NCBI GenBank assembly: GCA_903881085.1
Contig: CAIRSA010000573.1
Span: 24,601-88,600 of the forward strand
DNA length: 64,000 nucleotides
Source: an uncultured Acidobacteriia bacterium
GTDB lineage: Bacteria; Acidobacteriota; Terriglobia; Bryobacterales; Bryobacteraceae
Reading direction: 5' to 3'
Positions within the stretch are counted from its first letter, which is position 1, and each line of letters begins with the position of its first letter. The position numbers and the translations under genes are program-made. Under the pieces are notes generated by a model, which was not told the DNA's origin, did not search any database, and saw nothing but the letters and a program-made list of their open reading frames with translations. This document shows, piece by piece, positions 1-8,784 of the stretch.

Positions 1-191
1 CAGGGAATCACACGCGCGCCGCCCAGGTCAACCGCCAGCTCTTCGATGGATAGCCTCAGCCGCTCGCCCTGATAAGTCAGGATGAGGCTGGCGCCTTCGC
101 GATGATAGGCTTTGGCAATCGCATAGGCGATGCTCCACTTGTTGGCCACACCAAGAATCAGTGCGGTCTTGCCGGTTAGTAGATTTGACAT
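1..191 (-). CDS. fabI: Enoyl-ACP reductase FabI, N-terminal part (runs off left edge)
   Basis: Only the first 63 codons lie in the window; the rest is beyond base 1. The start is ATG at 191-189. The visible residues contain the FabI-type Rossmann start GKTALILGVANKWSIAYAIA, with the atypical SDR cofactor motif GVANxxSIA, followed by LILTYQGERLR. In the family this enzyme reduces trans-2-enoyl-ACP with NADH, the last step of each fatty-acid elongation cycle, in the cytoplasm. It shares its strand with the Gfo/Idh/MocA gene upstream of it, which ends at 204, so the two may be co-transcribed. Catalytic Tyr and Lys lie outside the window and cannot be checked. Confidence 0.9.
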   Translation of the reverse strand, partial: MSNLLTGKTALILGVANKWSIAYAIAKAYHREGASLILTYQGERLRLSIEELAVDLGGARVIP

Positions 192-203
192 GAATCTACT
201 ATT

Positions 204-1139
204 TTAGCGCAGACGCATGGGTTTACCACCGGCTTCCTTGCTGCGCTGAGCGGCATCCATGAAGGCGAAGATCTCCAGCGTGTCTTCGTTGGGCACTGGA
301 ACGACTCCCGTTTGGAAGAACTTGATTATTTCGCGCAGCATGGGGACATAGTCCGTGGTGACCTTCGAACTCTGTTGTGAATTCTTTTCTTTCATCGCAA
401 TTGCACCGTAGTCGCCGTACGGGCGCAGCGTGTTCACAGTGCCCACGCGGCCATCGGACCAGCGGCAGGTGGTTGAATCAGAATCCTTGCCGGAGGTGCG
501 TGTGACCTCTTCGCAGCCGCGTCCCATGATGGCGAACAGCATCTCAACGGGATGAATGCCGTACCACGAGAGATCGAGATAGTGGTGTTCTTCATGCGGG
601 CCGGGGCCCCAGGTGATGACGGCCTTGATGCCTTCCTTCTTCACGTCTGTCACGGCGTTGCTGTAGCGCAGGCTCGAGGTGCTAAACCATTTCACGTTGG
701 CGGCTTTAGCGAGCTTGGCGATTTCGCGCGCGTCTTCGAGCGTGGAGGCGAGCGGCTTATCAATGAATAGAGGCTTGCCGGCGGCGATCACCTGCCGAGC
801 CTGTGCAAGGTGCGTGCGGCCGTCAACGCTTTCCAGCAGGATGGCATCGACTTTTGAGCACAGGGTTGGAATGTCGCTCACGATTTCCACCTGCAACGTC
901 TTGTTCAGCTCTTCGGCGTACTTGTCAACGCGCGTGTAGCTGGATTCCACGTCCTTGCTTCCGCCCTTGTAGGCGGCAACGATCTTAGCGCCGGGAATGT
1001 GGCTTTTGTTGGTTGGATCGTTCAGCACCTTGGCGAACGCGATGACGTGCGAGGTATCGGTTCCAATTATTCCTATACGAAGGTCGGCACTGTAGCTCAG
1101 AGCAGCGCATAATGAAAAGATAGGCAGAAAAGACTTCAT
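204..1139 (-). CDS. Exported Gfo/Idh/MocA-family oxidoreductase
   Basis: 311 residues. A short signal peptide (MKSFLPIFSLCAALSYSA) precedes the Rossmann nucleotide-binding motif RIGIIGTDTSH. A later FIDKPLAST stretch matches the family EKP region, with D in place of E, and a C-terminal dimerisation-type domain follows. The family carries out NAD(P)-dependent oxidation or reduction of sugars and inositols. The signal peptide suggests envelope location, as in many acidobacterial and planctomycete homologues; the substrate cannot be told. The gene diverges from recG with 27 bp between the start codons, so the promoters must overlap. The GTDTSH variant of the usual GxGxxG loop makes catalytic competence less certain. 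Confidence 0.8.
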   Translation of the reverse strand: MKSFLPIFSLCAALSYSADLRIGIIGTDTSHVIAFAKVLNDPTNKSHIPGAKIVAAYKGGSKDVESSYTRVDKYAEELNKTLQVEIVSDIPTLCSKVDAILLESVDGRTHLAQARQVIAAGKPLFIDKPLASTLEDAREIAKLAKAANVKWFSTSSLRYSNAVTDVKKEGIKAVITWGPGPHEEHHYLDLSWYGIHPVEMLFAIMGRGCEEVTRTSGKDSDSTTCRWSDGRVGTVNTLRPYGDYGAIAMKEKNSQQSSKVTTDYVPMLREIIKFFQTGVVPVPNEDTLEIFAFMDAAQRSKEAGGKPMRLR

Positions 1140-1166
1140 GAGGGGAATTTTACACCAAACCGCAAC

Positions 1167-3266
1167 GTGGACCTACTAACCCCACTCATGTACGTGAAGG
1201 GCGTTGGCCCTTATCGCGCCAAAATGCTGTCGGACAAAGGCCTGGAAACGGTGGAGGATTTGCTCGCCTACGCGCCGTTCCGCTACGAGGACAGGCGCAA
1301 TTTGAAGCCGATCGATGAACTTGCGCCCGGCGAGATGGCGACAGTCATTGTGGAGGTCGGTTCCGTGCGCGTGCCTACGTTCCAACGCAAGAACCTGGGG
1401 CTGCTAGAGGCCGTCTTCAAAGACGGCTCGCGCCACACGCTGCTTGGCAAGTGGTTTCACGGTACCTATCTACAAAACATTTTGACCGAAGGCCAGAAGG
1501 TCGCGCTGTACGGCAAGGTGGAGCTCGACAACTATCGCGGCGAAGTATTGATGCTGCATCCGGAGTTTGAAATTCTTTCGGGCGACGATGATGACGTCGA
1601 AGCCACGCTGCATACTGGGCGAATTGTCCCCATTTATTCGGCGGCGGGCAAGGTGACCACCAGGCAACTGCGGATACTGATGTACCGGATTCTGAGCTCG
1701 ATCTCGGCACCGGAAGATTTTCTGCCCGACCGTCTGATCGCCGAGTTGAAGCTGCCTGATCTGTGGACGGCCATGAAAGAGATCCATTTTCCTGGGGAAG
1801 GTGAGCAACTGCGGCTGCTGAACAATTTCCGCTCACCTGCGCAGATTCGCATGATCGTGGAGGAGTTTTTCTGGCTGGAGTGCGGCCTGGCGCTGAAGAA
1901 GCAGAAGGCGCGGACGGTGCAGGGCATCGGCTTCGCGTTGAACGAGGCGGTACGCGCAAAAATCAAAGCGATGCTGCCGTTCAAGCCAACGGGCGCGCAA
2001 AAGCGAGTGCTGTCAGAGATTGCGGCAGACATGGCGGCGACGCATCCGATGAGCCGGCTGCTGCAAGGCGACGTAGGGAGCGGCAAGACGCTGGTAGCGG
2101 CGGAGTCGGCCATCATCGCCATGGAAAATGGATACCAGGTTTGCGTTCTTGCGCCGACCGAAATTCTTGCCACGCAGCATTACTTCTATTTCAAGAATCT
2201 TCTGGCGCGGCTTGGCTACATGGTTGTGCTGCTAACCGGATCGATGACCGCGCGCGAAAAGCGGCAGACAAAGAAGACGCTGGAAACAGGCTTTGCGCAT
2301 GTCGCAATCGGCACGCACGCTCTGTTGGAAGAGAATGTTTCGTTCCACAAATTGGGTCTGGCGATTGTGGATGAGCAGCATCGTTTCGGCGTGATGCAAC
2401 GTTTGAAATTGAAAGAGAAGGGCGCGAATCCCGATGTACTGGTGATGACCGCGACGCCAATTCCACGCACCCTTGCGTTGACGGTGTACGGCGACCTGGA
2501 TACGTCGATCATTGATGAGTTGCCGCCGGGGCGCAAGCCGATTTCAACTCGCCATGTGAATGCCGATCGCATCGAGCAGGTATACAGTTTTCTGCAGAAA
2601 CAGATCGATGTGGGGCGTCAGGCTTATGTGGTGTATCCAGTGATTGAAGAGTCCGAAACGCAAGCCATGAAGGCTGCTGAAAAGGGATTTCAACAACTGG
2701 CGGAGATTGTATTTCCGCATTTTCAAGTAGGCCTGCTGCATGGGCGTATGTCGCCGTCGGACAAGGAATCAGTGATGGCAGCGTTCAAGAGCGGAGCGAT
2801 TCAGATCCTGGTTTCGACGACGGTTGTCGAGGTTGGCGTGGATGTGCCCAACGCAACCGTAATGGTGATTGAACAGGCTGAACGCTTTGGCCTGGCGCAA
2901 TTGCACCAGTTGCGAGGACGAGTTGGCCGAGGCGGGGAACAGAGCTTTTGTATTCTGGTAACAGGCAAATTGAGTGACGCGGGCAAGGAGAGAATTCGCA
3001 CCATGGTTGATACGAACGACGGTTTTCAAATCGCCGAGATGGATTTGAAATTACGCGGACCGGGCGAGTTCTTTGGCACCAAACAATCGGGATTGCCCAC
3101 GCTGCGATTCGCCAACATTGTGCGAGATCCGGAACTGCTGGAGGCGGCGCGCAGCGAGGCAACTTCATTCATTGCGAACCCTCCGTCTGAAGAAGCGTTG
3201 CGCCGGGCGGTGCAGTATCTGCGGACCAACTGGCAGCGCAGATACGGATTGGTACAGGTGGGCTGA
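1167..3266 (+). CDS. recG: ATP-dependent DNA helicase RecG
   Basis: 699 residues from a GTG start; the protein opens MDLLTPLMYVKGVGPYRA, as RecG normally does. An N-terminal wedge/OB region (about 1-250) is followed by a superfamily-2 helicase core: Walker A GDVGSGKT near 300, DEQH box near 401, TATPIPRTLA, and motif VI QLRGRVGRGG near 580. RecG remodels stalled replication forks and branches Holliday junctions. Its stop overlaps the rsmD start (TGATG, one shared base), indicating translational coupling. Length and motifs are normal for the family. The long opposite-strand ORFs here are codon-bias shadows. Confidence 0.97.
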   Translation: MDLLTPLMYVKGVGPYRAKMLSDKGLETVEDLLAYAPFRYEDRRNLKPIDELAPGEMATVIVEVGSVRVPTFQRKNLGLLEAVFKDGSRHTLLGKWFHGTYLQNILTEGQKVALYGKVELDNYRGEVLMLHPEFEILSGDDDDVEATLHTGRIVPIYSAAGKVTTRQLRILMYRILSSISAPEDFLPDRLIAELKLPDLWTAMKEIHFPGEGEQLRLLNNFRSPAQIRMIVEEFFWLECGLALKKQKARTVQGIGFALNEAVRAKIKAMLPFKPTGAQKRVLSEIAADMAATHPMSRLLQGDVGSGKTLVAAESAIIAMENGYQVCVLAPTEILATQHYFYFKNLLARLGYMVVLLTGSMTAREKRQTKKTLETGFAHVAIGTHALLEENVSFHKLGLAIVDEQHRFGVMQRLKLKEKGANPDVLVMTATPIPRTLALTVYGDLDTSIIDELPPGRKPISTRHVNADRIEQVYSFLQKQIDVGRQAYVVYPVIEESETQAMKAAEKGFQQLAEIVFPHFQVGLLHGRMSPSDKESVMAAFKSGAIQILVSTTVVEVGVDVPNATVMVIEQAERFGLAQLHQLRGRVGRGGEQSFCILVTGKLSDAGKERIRTMVDTNDGFQIAEMDLKLRGPGEFFGTKQSGLPTLRFANIVRDPELLEAARSEATSFIANPPSEEALRRAVQYLRTNWQRRYGLVQVG

Positions 3267-3811
3267 TGCGAGTGATTGGTGGAGAGTTTCGTAGCCGCAG
3301 GTTGAAGCCCGTGCCGGGTTTCGATGTGCGTCCGACTTCGGATCGCTTGCGCGAGACGCTGTTCAACGTGCTTGCGACGCGCATTGAAGGCGCATTTTTT
3401 ATCGACGCGTACTCCGGTTCGGGAGCCGTGGGCATAGAAGCAGTGAGTCGCGGCGCAGCGCGCGTGGTGATGATTGAGCGCAACAAAATCGCTATTGGCG
3501 TGATTCGCGACAACGTGAAAGAGTTGGGCATTGCGCGGCGCGTGGACGTGGTTCACACCAAAGCCGCGTCTGCCATCGCGTTGTATCCGGCGGATATTGT
3601 GTTCATGGATCCGCCCTATGATTTGGTGGAAGAGTACGATGCGTGCCTGGAGGCATTGTCTGCCAAGCCTCCGTCTTTAGTGGTGGCCGAGCACACTTCG
3701 CGCGTGAGTTTGAAGCCTGCCTACGGGGCATTGCAGCGCACGCGTGTTTTGAAGCAAGGCGAAAGTTCGCTCAGTTTCTACAGCCCGGTTTCCCCGGAAA
3801 CCACCGAGTGA
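3266..3811 (+). CDS. rsmD: 16S rRNA (guanine(966)-N2)-methyltransferase RsmD
   Basis: 181 residues. The protein shows the RsmD signature RPTSDRLRETLFN, a SAM-binding stretch FIDAYSGSGAVGIEA, and the catalytic MDPPYDL near residue 115 that marks N6/N2 methyltransferases. In the family it methylates G966 of 16S rRNA in the assembled 30S subunit. The start codon overlaps the recG stop by one base, so it is probably translated from the recG message. A recG-rsmD order is unremarkable. Translation ends 15 bp before the next ORF. Confidence 0.95.
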   Translation: MRVIGGEFRSRRLKPVPGFDVRPTSDRLRETLFNVLATRIEGAFFIDAYSGSGAVGIEAVSRGAARVVMIERNKIAIGVIRDNVKELGIARRVDVVHTKAASAIALYPADIVFMDPPYDLVEEYDACLEALSAKPPSLVVAEHTSRVSLKPAYGALQRTRVLKQGESSLSFYSPVSPETTE

Positions 3812-3826
3812 TAGACTTGGCCACAA

Positions 3827-6625
3827 ATGAAGAAACTCATTCTGGTGGCAATCTCCGCAGTTGGATTCTACTGGATCTTTCGGGCAGGTGCTGGCAGTCC
3901 TGGACAGGCTCAGGTTAGCGTTGCCCCGCCTGCGGCGCAGTTCCGCATCACCGTTGGCTACAAGGATGCGGACCCGCGATTGTGGAGGGGCAAGCTGTCG
4001 GCTGCGAACGGGGAGTTGCTTTCCGCCAAGGGCTACCGGTTTTCGCAAGCCGATGCGATTGCCCCTGACGGGGCGTTCTCATTCCGCACGAAAGTTGGGC
4101 CGCTGGAAAATCAGTTGCGCACGAAGAATCCCTATGGCCAGACGGCTTGGGACGATCCCGATATCCGGCGTCTGATACCAGAGGGGCTCACTGTTGGACT
4201 TGCGGGCAGCGATGCCACCGAAGTGAAATTCGAATCCGATGCGGGCACATTCTCGTTTCGAGTCGGCGATACGCGGATGGGCGTGGCGCTTTCGCTGCTG
4301 GATGGCAACGTGATTGTTGAGCGCATGCCGGTGGAGCAGACGCTCTCAGAGAAAGGCCGCGCGGACGACTATCCGGCAATCGCCATCGCGCCCGATGGGA
4401 AGCGCTGGACCGCCTGGCTTTCCTATCAGGAAGGCGCGGACGAAGTGGTCGTGTCGGGCGATGGCAAGCGGCATCGTGTTACGGCGCGGGGCGATCATCA
4501 CGCTCCTGCGATCGCCGCGGCCAGCGACGGCAGTGTGCGCGTGGCGTGGTCGCAGAATGAGCAAGGTACGTTCCACATCTATTCGCGAGTATATCGCGAT
4601 GGCAAGTGGAGCGCGCCAGAGAAGATAACAGCAGGCGAAGGTTCCAATATCTGGCCCGCGCTGGTTTCCGATGGCGCTACGAAGATGGCGCTGGTGTGGC
4701 AGGCGTTGCGCGGGAATCAATCGGTCATCGCTGGAAGAATGTTCGACGGCCAGGCGTGGGGTGCGGAGACGCGGCTTAGCGAAGGCAATGGAAACTGCTG
4801 GACACCCACCGCTGCGTTTGGTGGCGGCAAGTTATGGATTGCTTATGATTCCTACGTCACCGGCAACTATCAGATCTATGCGCGGCAGTGGGGCGGGGCC
4901 GTGGAGTGGGTAACTCGCGGTGAGAACTTCTCCGTGAGGCCGTCGATAGTGGTGACGGGGCGTGGCGTGCCGGTGGTTGCGTGGGAAGAGTCGGACCCGT
5001 TGTGGGGCAAAGATTTTGCGTTTCTGCTTGATCGCCGCGGAACCACCATCTACAAAAACCGGCGGATTCGTACCGCTTATCGCGATGGCTCGAATTGGAA
5101 AGAGACTTTCGGATCGGTTGCGGATGCGGTTCCCGCGCACCAGCGGCGTTATGTGCAGCAGCCTCGTCTGGCGGTCTCCAGCGATGGGAGGATCTACATG
5201 GCCTTCCGGGTGCGCACGTCGGCCGGCAATGCGCGCATCGATAATTGGGCCAGCAATGGTCGATGGGAGACGATGTTCACGGCGCTCGATGGAGCTGCGT
5301 GGACACCTGCGATTACGATGCCCTCCAGCGTGGGGCGCAACAGTATGCGCCCGGCAATCGCCGTTTCAAAGGATGCCGTGCATGTTGCCTGGCCGTCGGA
5401 CAATCGCTTGTGGCCCGGTGGAAAGTACGGCGAGTTGGATGTGTACAGCACCTCGCTACCGGTTTCGGCGAGAGCTGCTGAACTGGCGAACGGGCGCACG
5501 ATTGTTTCCGGAAGTCCGACTGCCGGTCAGCCCGGTGAGAATGAATTGATCGATACACGGCGTATTCGCAACTACCGCTACAATGTCAATGGAAAGCGCT
5601 ATCGAGTGCTGCGTGGCGATCTGCACCGTCACACCGAGCTTTCGCAGGATGGCGCGGGCGATGGGTCGCTCGATGACCTTTACCGCTACTTCATGGACGC
5701 GGCCAGTATGGACTTTGCGCACGTTGCCGATCATCAAATGGGCAGCGACGAAGAGTACAACTGGTGGATCACGCAGAAGTCGAACGACCTTTACTACATG
5801 CCGCAGCGGCTGGTGCCCATGTACGGTTATGAGCGCAGCCTTTCGTATCCAAACGGCCATCGCAATGTGGTGTGGGCTGAGCGCGGCAAGTCCGTGCTGA
5901 AGATCGCGCCGAAAGAAGCCAAGGGCGAGATCAATAGTGGCTCGGTGCTGTATCCGTATTTGCGCGAGACCAAGGGCATTGCCACGTCGCACACTTCGGC
6001 AACGGAGCAGGGCACGGATTGGCGCGACAACGACCCGGCGCTGGAGCCGCTTGTCGAAATCTATCAGGGGTTTGAATCGAGCTACGAACATGAAGGCGCG
6101 CCGCGAGCATGGAAGGAAGGCCAGGCCACCGTCCACCAAGGATTGCGTCCGCTGGGCTTTATTTGGAATGCATGGGCGAAGGGCTTTAAGCTGGGCGTGC
6201 AGTCATCGTCGGATCACGTTTCGACGCACGTTTCCTACGCCTGCATTCTGGCCGAAGATTTCACACGCACCGGCTTGATGGACGCGATGCGCAAGCGTCA
6301 CGCCTATGCGGCGACGGACAACATCATTCTCGACTACCGCATGGCCACCGCCGATAGCGGCGAGTTCATGATGGGCGATATTCTTTCGACCAGTGGCGAG
6401 CCGAAGCTGATCGTGAAAGTGAATGGCACAGCGGCTATCAAGCAGATCGACGTCATCAAGAACAACAAGTACATTCACAAAGTTTCGCCGAACCAGCGTG
6501 ACGCGTCTTTCGAATATGTTGACCGCGCGCTGGGAGCAGGCGAAAGTTACTACTACGTGCGCGTGGAACAGGCCAACGGGCAACTGGCGTGGAGCTCGCC
6601 GATCTGGGTCAGCAAGAAGCCTTGA
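3827..6625 (+). CDS. Exported propeller plus PHP/DUF3604 metal-dependent protein
   Basis: 932 residues with an N-terminal hydrophobic export segment (about 1-29). Residues about 180-560 carry seven repeats of the type 'xPAIAxxxDGxxxVAW' (for example HAPAIAAASDGSVRVAW, QQPRLAVSSDGRIYMAF, MRPAIAVSKDAVHVAW), which I read as blades of a sialidase-like propeller. The C-terminal part begins with the PHP/DUF3604 metal motif GDLHRHTELSQDG near 597 and continues with FAHVADHQMG and ATSHTSATEQG, typical of the family. DUF3604 proteins are predicted metal-dependent hydrolases; the substrate is unknown. No clear Shine-Dalgarno sequence precedes the ATG. The 3' end overlaps the convergent recN stop by 17 bp. 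Confidence 0.8.
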   Translation: MKKLILVAISAVGFYWIFRAGAGSPGQAQVSVAPPAAQFRITVGYKDADPRLWRGKLSAANGELLSAKGYRFSQADAIAPDGAFSFRTKVGPLENQLRTKNPYGQTAWDDPDIRRLIPEGLTVGLAGSDATEVKFESDAGTFSFRVGDTRMGVALSLLDGNVIVERMPVEQTLSEKGRADDYPAIAIAPDGKRWTAWLSYQEGADEVVVSGDGKRHRVTARGDHHAPAIAAASDGSVRVAWSQNEQGTFHIYSRVYRDGKWSAPEKITAGEGSNIWPALVSDGATKMALVWQALRGNQSVIAGRMFDGQAWGAETRLSEGNGNCWTPTAAFGGGKLWIAYDSYVTGNYQIYARQWGGAVEWVTRGENFSVRPSIVVTGRGVPVVAWEESDPLWGKDFAFLLDRRGTTIYKNRRIRTAYRDGSNWKETFGSVADAVPAHQRRYVQQPRLAVSSDGRIYMAFRVRTSAGNARIDNWASNGRWETMFTALDGAAWTPAITMPSSVGRNSMRPAIAVSKDAVHVAWPSDNRLWPGGKYGELDVYSTSLPVSARAAELANGRTIVSGSPTAGQPGENELIDTRRIRNYRYNVNGKRYRVLRGDLHRHTELSQDGAGDGSLDDLYRYFMDAASMDFAHVADHQMGSDEEYNWWITQKSNDLYYMPQRLVPMYGYERSLSYPNGHRNVVWAERGKSVLKIAPKEAKGEINSGSVLYPYLRETKGIATSHTSATEQGTDWRDNDPALEPLVEIYQGFESSYEHEGAPRAWKEGQATVHQGLRPLGFIWNAWAKGFKLGVQSSSDHVSTHVSYACILAEDFTRTGLMDAMRKRHAYAATDNIILDYRMATADSGEFMMGDILSTSGEPKLIVKVNGTAAIKQIDVIKNNKYIHKVSPNQRDASFEYVDRALGAGESYYYVRVEQANGQLAWSSPIWVSKKP

Positions 6626-8285
6626 TCAATTGCTCGGCGTGCTTGAGCGCTTCGGGCGTGAGGCGATGACCGCTCAACATGCGGCCCACTTCACGCGTCC
6701 GTTCTTCCGTCGAGAGTTCATCGAGTACGGCAACGGTGCGCCCGTTCGACTCTTTCTTCTCGACGCGGTAATGGTGATCGGCGAAACTGGCGATCTGCGC
6801 CTGGTGCGTCACACACAGCACCTGGCTTGAAGCGGAAAGCTGCTTCAACCGGCGGCCCACCATCTCGGCCGCGACGCCGCCGATGCCGGCATCGACTTCA
6901 TCGAAGACCAATGTTAGCGGGGTCTTCGCGGCTTGGTCCGCTTGCCCTTGCAAGCACGTCTTCAGCGCCAGCGCGATGCGTGACACTTCGCCACCCGACG
7001 CCACTTTCTCAAGCGGCTTTGGCTCTTCGCCCTGGTTGGCTGAGAAGAGGAACAGCAGTGCGTCGGCACCTTCCGGACTCCATTGGGTGGGGTTCAGCTG
7101 AATGTGAAACTGCGTCCGCTCCATGGCCAGCGATGCCAGTTCCGACTCTACTTTCTTCTGCAGCTTCTTGGCCGCTTCTTTTCGTTTCGACGTCAGCCTG
7201 GCAGCTACGGTGGCGTAGTCAGTGGCCAGTTTGGCTTGCTGCTTCTCAATCTCAGCGCGGCGCTCCGATGCTGTTTCCACGATCGACATCTTGGCGCGAA
7301 CATCGGCCAGGAATGCGAGCACCTCTTCCATCGAATGGCCGTATTTACGTTTCAGCTTCTCCAGCGCGGCCATGCGATTCTCTACTTCGTCGAGCCGTTT
7401 CGGATCTGATTCCAGTTTTCCCAGATACTCGCGCAGTGAATGCGAGGCCTCTTCCACTGCCAGTTCAGCGGGCTTCAGCGCTTCGGCGATCGCGCCCATC
7501 TCTTCGTCGATGCGGGCGAGGTCCTGCAACTTGCGCAACGACGTCTGGATGCGTGCCAGGGCGGATTCAGGCGCATCGTACAAGGCAGCGTATGAGCTCT
7601 CGGCGACATCGGACAGCTTGGCTACGTTTTGCAGGACGCGCTTTTCGTGTTCAAGCGCGGTGTCTTCGCCCGGCTTCACATCAGCGGATTCAATTTCCTT
7701 GCGTTGAAAGCTCCACAGGTCGGCCAGTCGCAGTTGCTCCTGTTCACGGCGGGTGAGTTCTTCGAGCTCGGTGGCACAGGCGCGCCATTGCTTGTAGGTG
7801 CGGGCAACGTCTTCCAGCAGCGACTCGTTGCCTGCGTAATTGTCGAGCATGTCACGCTGGGCATCGGCGGAGAACAATTCCTGTTGCTCGTGCTGGCCGT
7901 GAATGTCGCCCAACAGCGGGGCCAGTTCACGCAGCAAGCTTGCAGTCACCATGCGATTGGCAAGAAAGGCCCGCGACTTACCGTTGGCGAGGATTTCGCG
8001 TTCCACAAGCAATTCATCCTCTTCCACAGCGATGCCGGCAGCATCCACGATTTGCCGGAACCGCGCATCGGCGGGGACTTCGAACATGCCTGAGATGCGG
8101 GCCCGCTCGGCTCCGGTGCGAACGGCTTCGGCCGACGCGCGTCCGCCCAGCAGCAGCCCCAGCGCATCTACGACAATCGATTTTCCGCTTCCCGTTTCGC
8201 CCGTCAACAGGTTCAGTCCCCTGTGAAACCGCACGCGCAACCGTTCTACGACGGCGTAGTTTTCGATAACCAGCTCAACCAGCAT
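6609..8285 (-). CDS. recN: DNA repair protein RecN
   Basis: 558 residues, the usual RecN size. SMC-like architecture is clear: head half with Walker A GETGSGKS near residue 30, a long coiled-coil middle (about 150-370), then the ABC signature ASGGEVSRIALALK near 430 and Walker B LVFDEVDAGIGG near 460. RecN acts in double-strand break repair. A Shine-Dalgarno GAAGGA sits just before the ATG. The start lies 23 bp after the DUF1648 stop on the same strand. The gene could therefore be the last member of the GntR-slipin-DUF1648 operon, although a TATAAT hexamer in the gap suggests its own promoter too. Confidence 0.96.
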   Translation of the reverse strand: MLVELVIENYAVVERLRVRFHRGLNLLTGETGSGKSIVVDALGLLLGGRASAEAVRTGAERARISGMFEVPADARFRQIVDAAGIAVEEDELLVEREILANGKSRAFLANRMVTASLLRELAPLLGDIHGQHEQQELFSADAQRDMLDNYAGNESLLEDVARTYKQWRACATELEELTRREQEQLRLADLWSFQRKEIESADVKPGEDTALEHEKRVLQNVAKLSDVAESSYAALYDAPESALARIQTSLRKLQDLARIDEEMGAIAEALKPAELAVEEASHSLREYLGKLESDPKRLDEVENRMAALEKLKRKYGHSMEEVLAFLADVRAKMSIVETASERRAEIEKQQAKLATDYATVAARLTSKRKEAAKKLQKKVESELASLAMERTQFHIQLNPTQWSPEGADALLFLFSANQGEEPKPLEKVASGGEVSRIALALKTCLQGQADQAAKTPLTLVFDEVDAGIGGVAAEMVGRRLKQLSASSQVLCVTHQAQIASFADHHYRVEKKESNGRTVAVLDELSTEERTREVGRMLSGHRLTPEALKHAEQLIKASC

Positions 8286-8293
8286 TCCTTCGA

Positions 8294-8299
8294 ATTATA
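8294..8299 (-). promoter_or_regulatory. Candidate -10 box for recN
   Basis: Reading the minus strand, TATAAT lies between the DUF1648 stop and the recN ATG, 8 bases before the start codon, with the GAAGGA ribosome site between them. No convincing -35 lies 16-18 bp upstream, so this is a weak call. Confidence 0.3.
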
Positions 8300-8308
8300 G
8301 CGGGGTAA

Positions 8309-8767
8309 CTAGCGTAGTTGATAGCTGAGCCATATGTAGTATCCGATGGTGCCGAAGATCACCAGCAGGGTGACGGGTAGGAACTGCCATGTCAGGCCCG
8401 TGGCGCGGCCAATGGCAACCTGAATCGATTGCCATTCAATGAACGCGAACAACCAGACAATCTCGGTCTTAATCCACGACGTGAGCTTCACAGTGACCTC
8501 TGCCTGGCGCTCGGCATTCTCAGGCGTGATGGCTACGAGCGAGTTTCCCGGCCGGCCGAAATGCACAGCTAACGTGACGATCAGATAGGTGCTAAATGCG
8601 ATAACTGGCATCAGGATCAGTGTGCTTTTGCCGCCCCATCGATCGGGCGTGCCCATGATGTTGAAATGCACGGGCACTTTGTCAGGCAGCATGCTCCACT
8701 GCATCAGGAGTGTGCCGAAGTTTGCCGCGAGGCCCAACAACGACAGCAAATTCAATATCTGAGTCAT
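8309..8767 (-). CDS. DUF1648 domain membrane protein
   Basis: 152 residues with about four hydrophobic segments. The stretch MLPDKVPVHFNIMGTPDRWG is the DUF1648 signature seen in SdpI-like and other small membrane proteins. In Bacillus SdpI such proteins give immunity and signal to a regulator; no function is proven for this stand-alone form. A ribosome site GGCGGAAAG precedes the ATG. It lies 17 bp after the slipin stop and downstream of a GntR regulator, an arrangement that fits YtrA-type GntR operons governing membrane-protein genes. Confidence 0.75.
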   Translation of the reverse strand: MTQILNLLSLLGLAANFGTLLMQWSMLPDKVPVHFNIMGTPDRWGGKSTLILMPVIAFSTYLIVTLAVHFGRPGNSLVAITPENAERQAEVTVKLTSWIKTEIVWLFAFIEWQSIQVAIGRATGLTWQFLPVTLLVIFGTIGYYIWLSYQLR

Positions 8768-8784
8768 GACTTTCCGCCTTCATC

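Noticed and set aside
6827..7756. 309-codon plus-strand frame opposite recN
   Set aside because: R/S/P-rich shadow; the recN motifs on the other strand are unambiguous.
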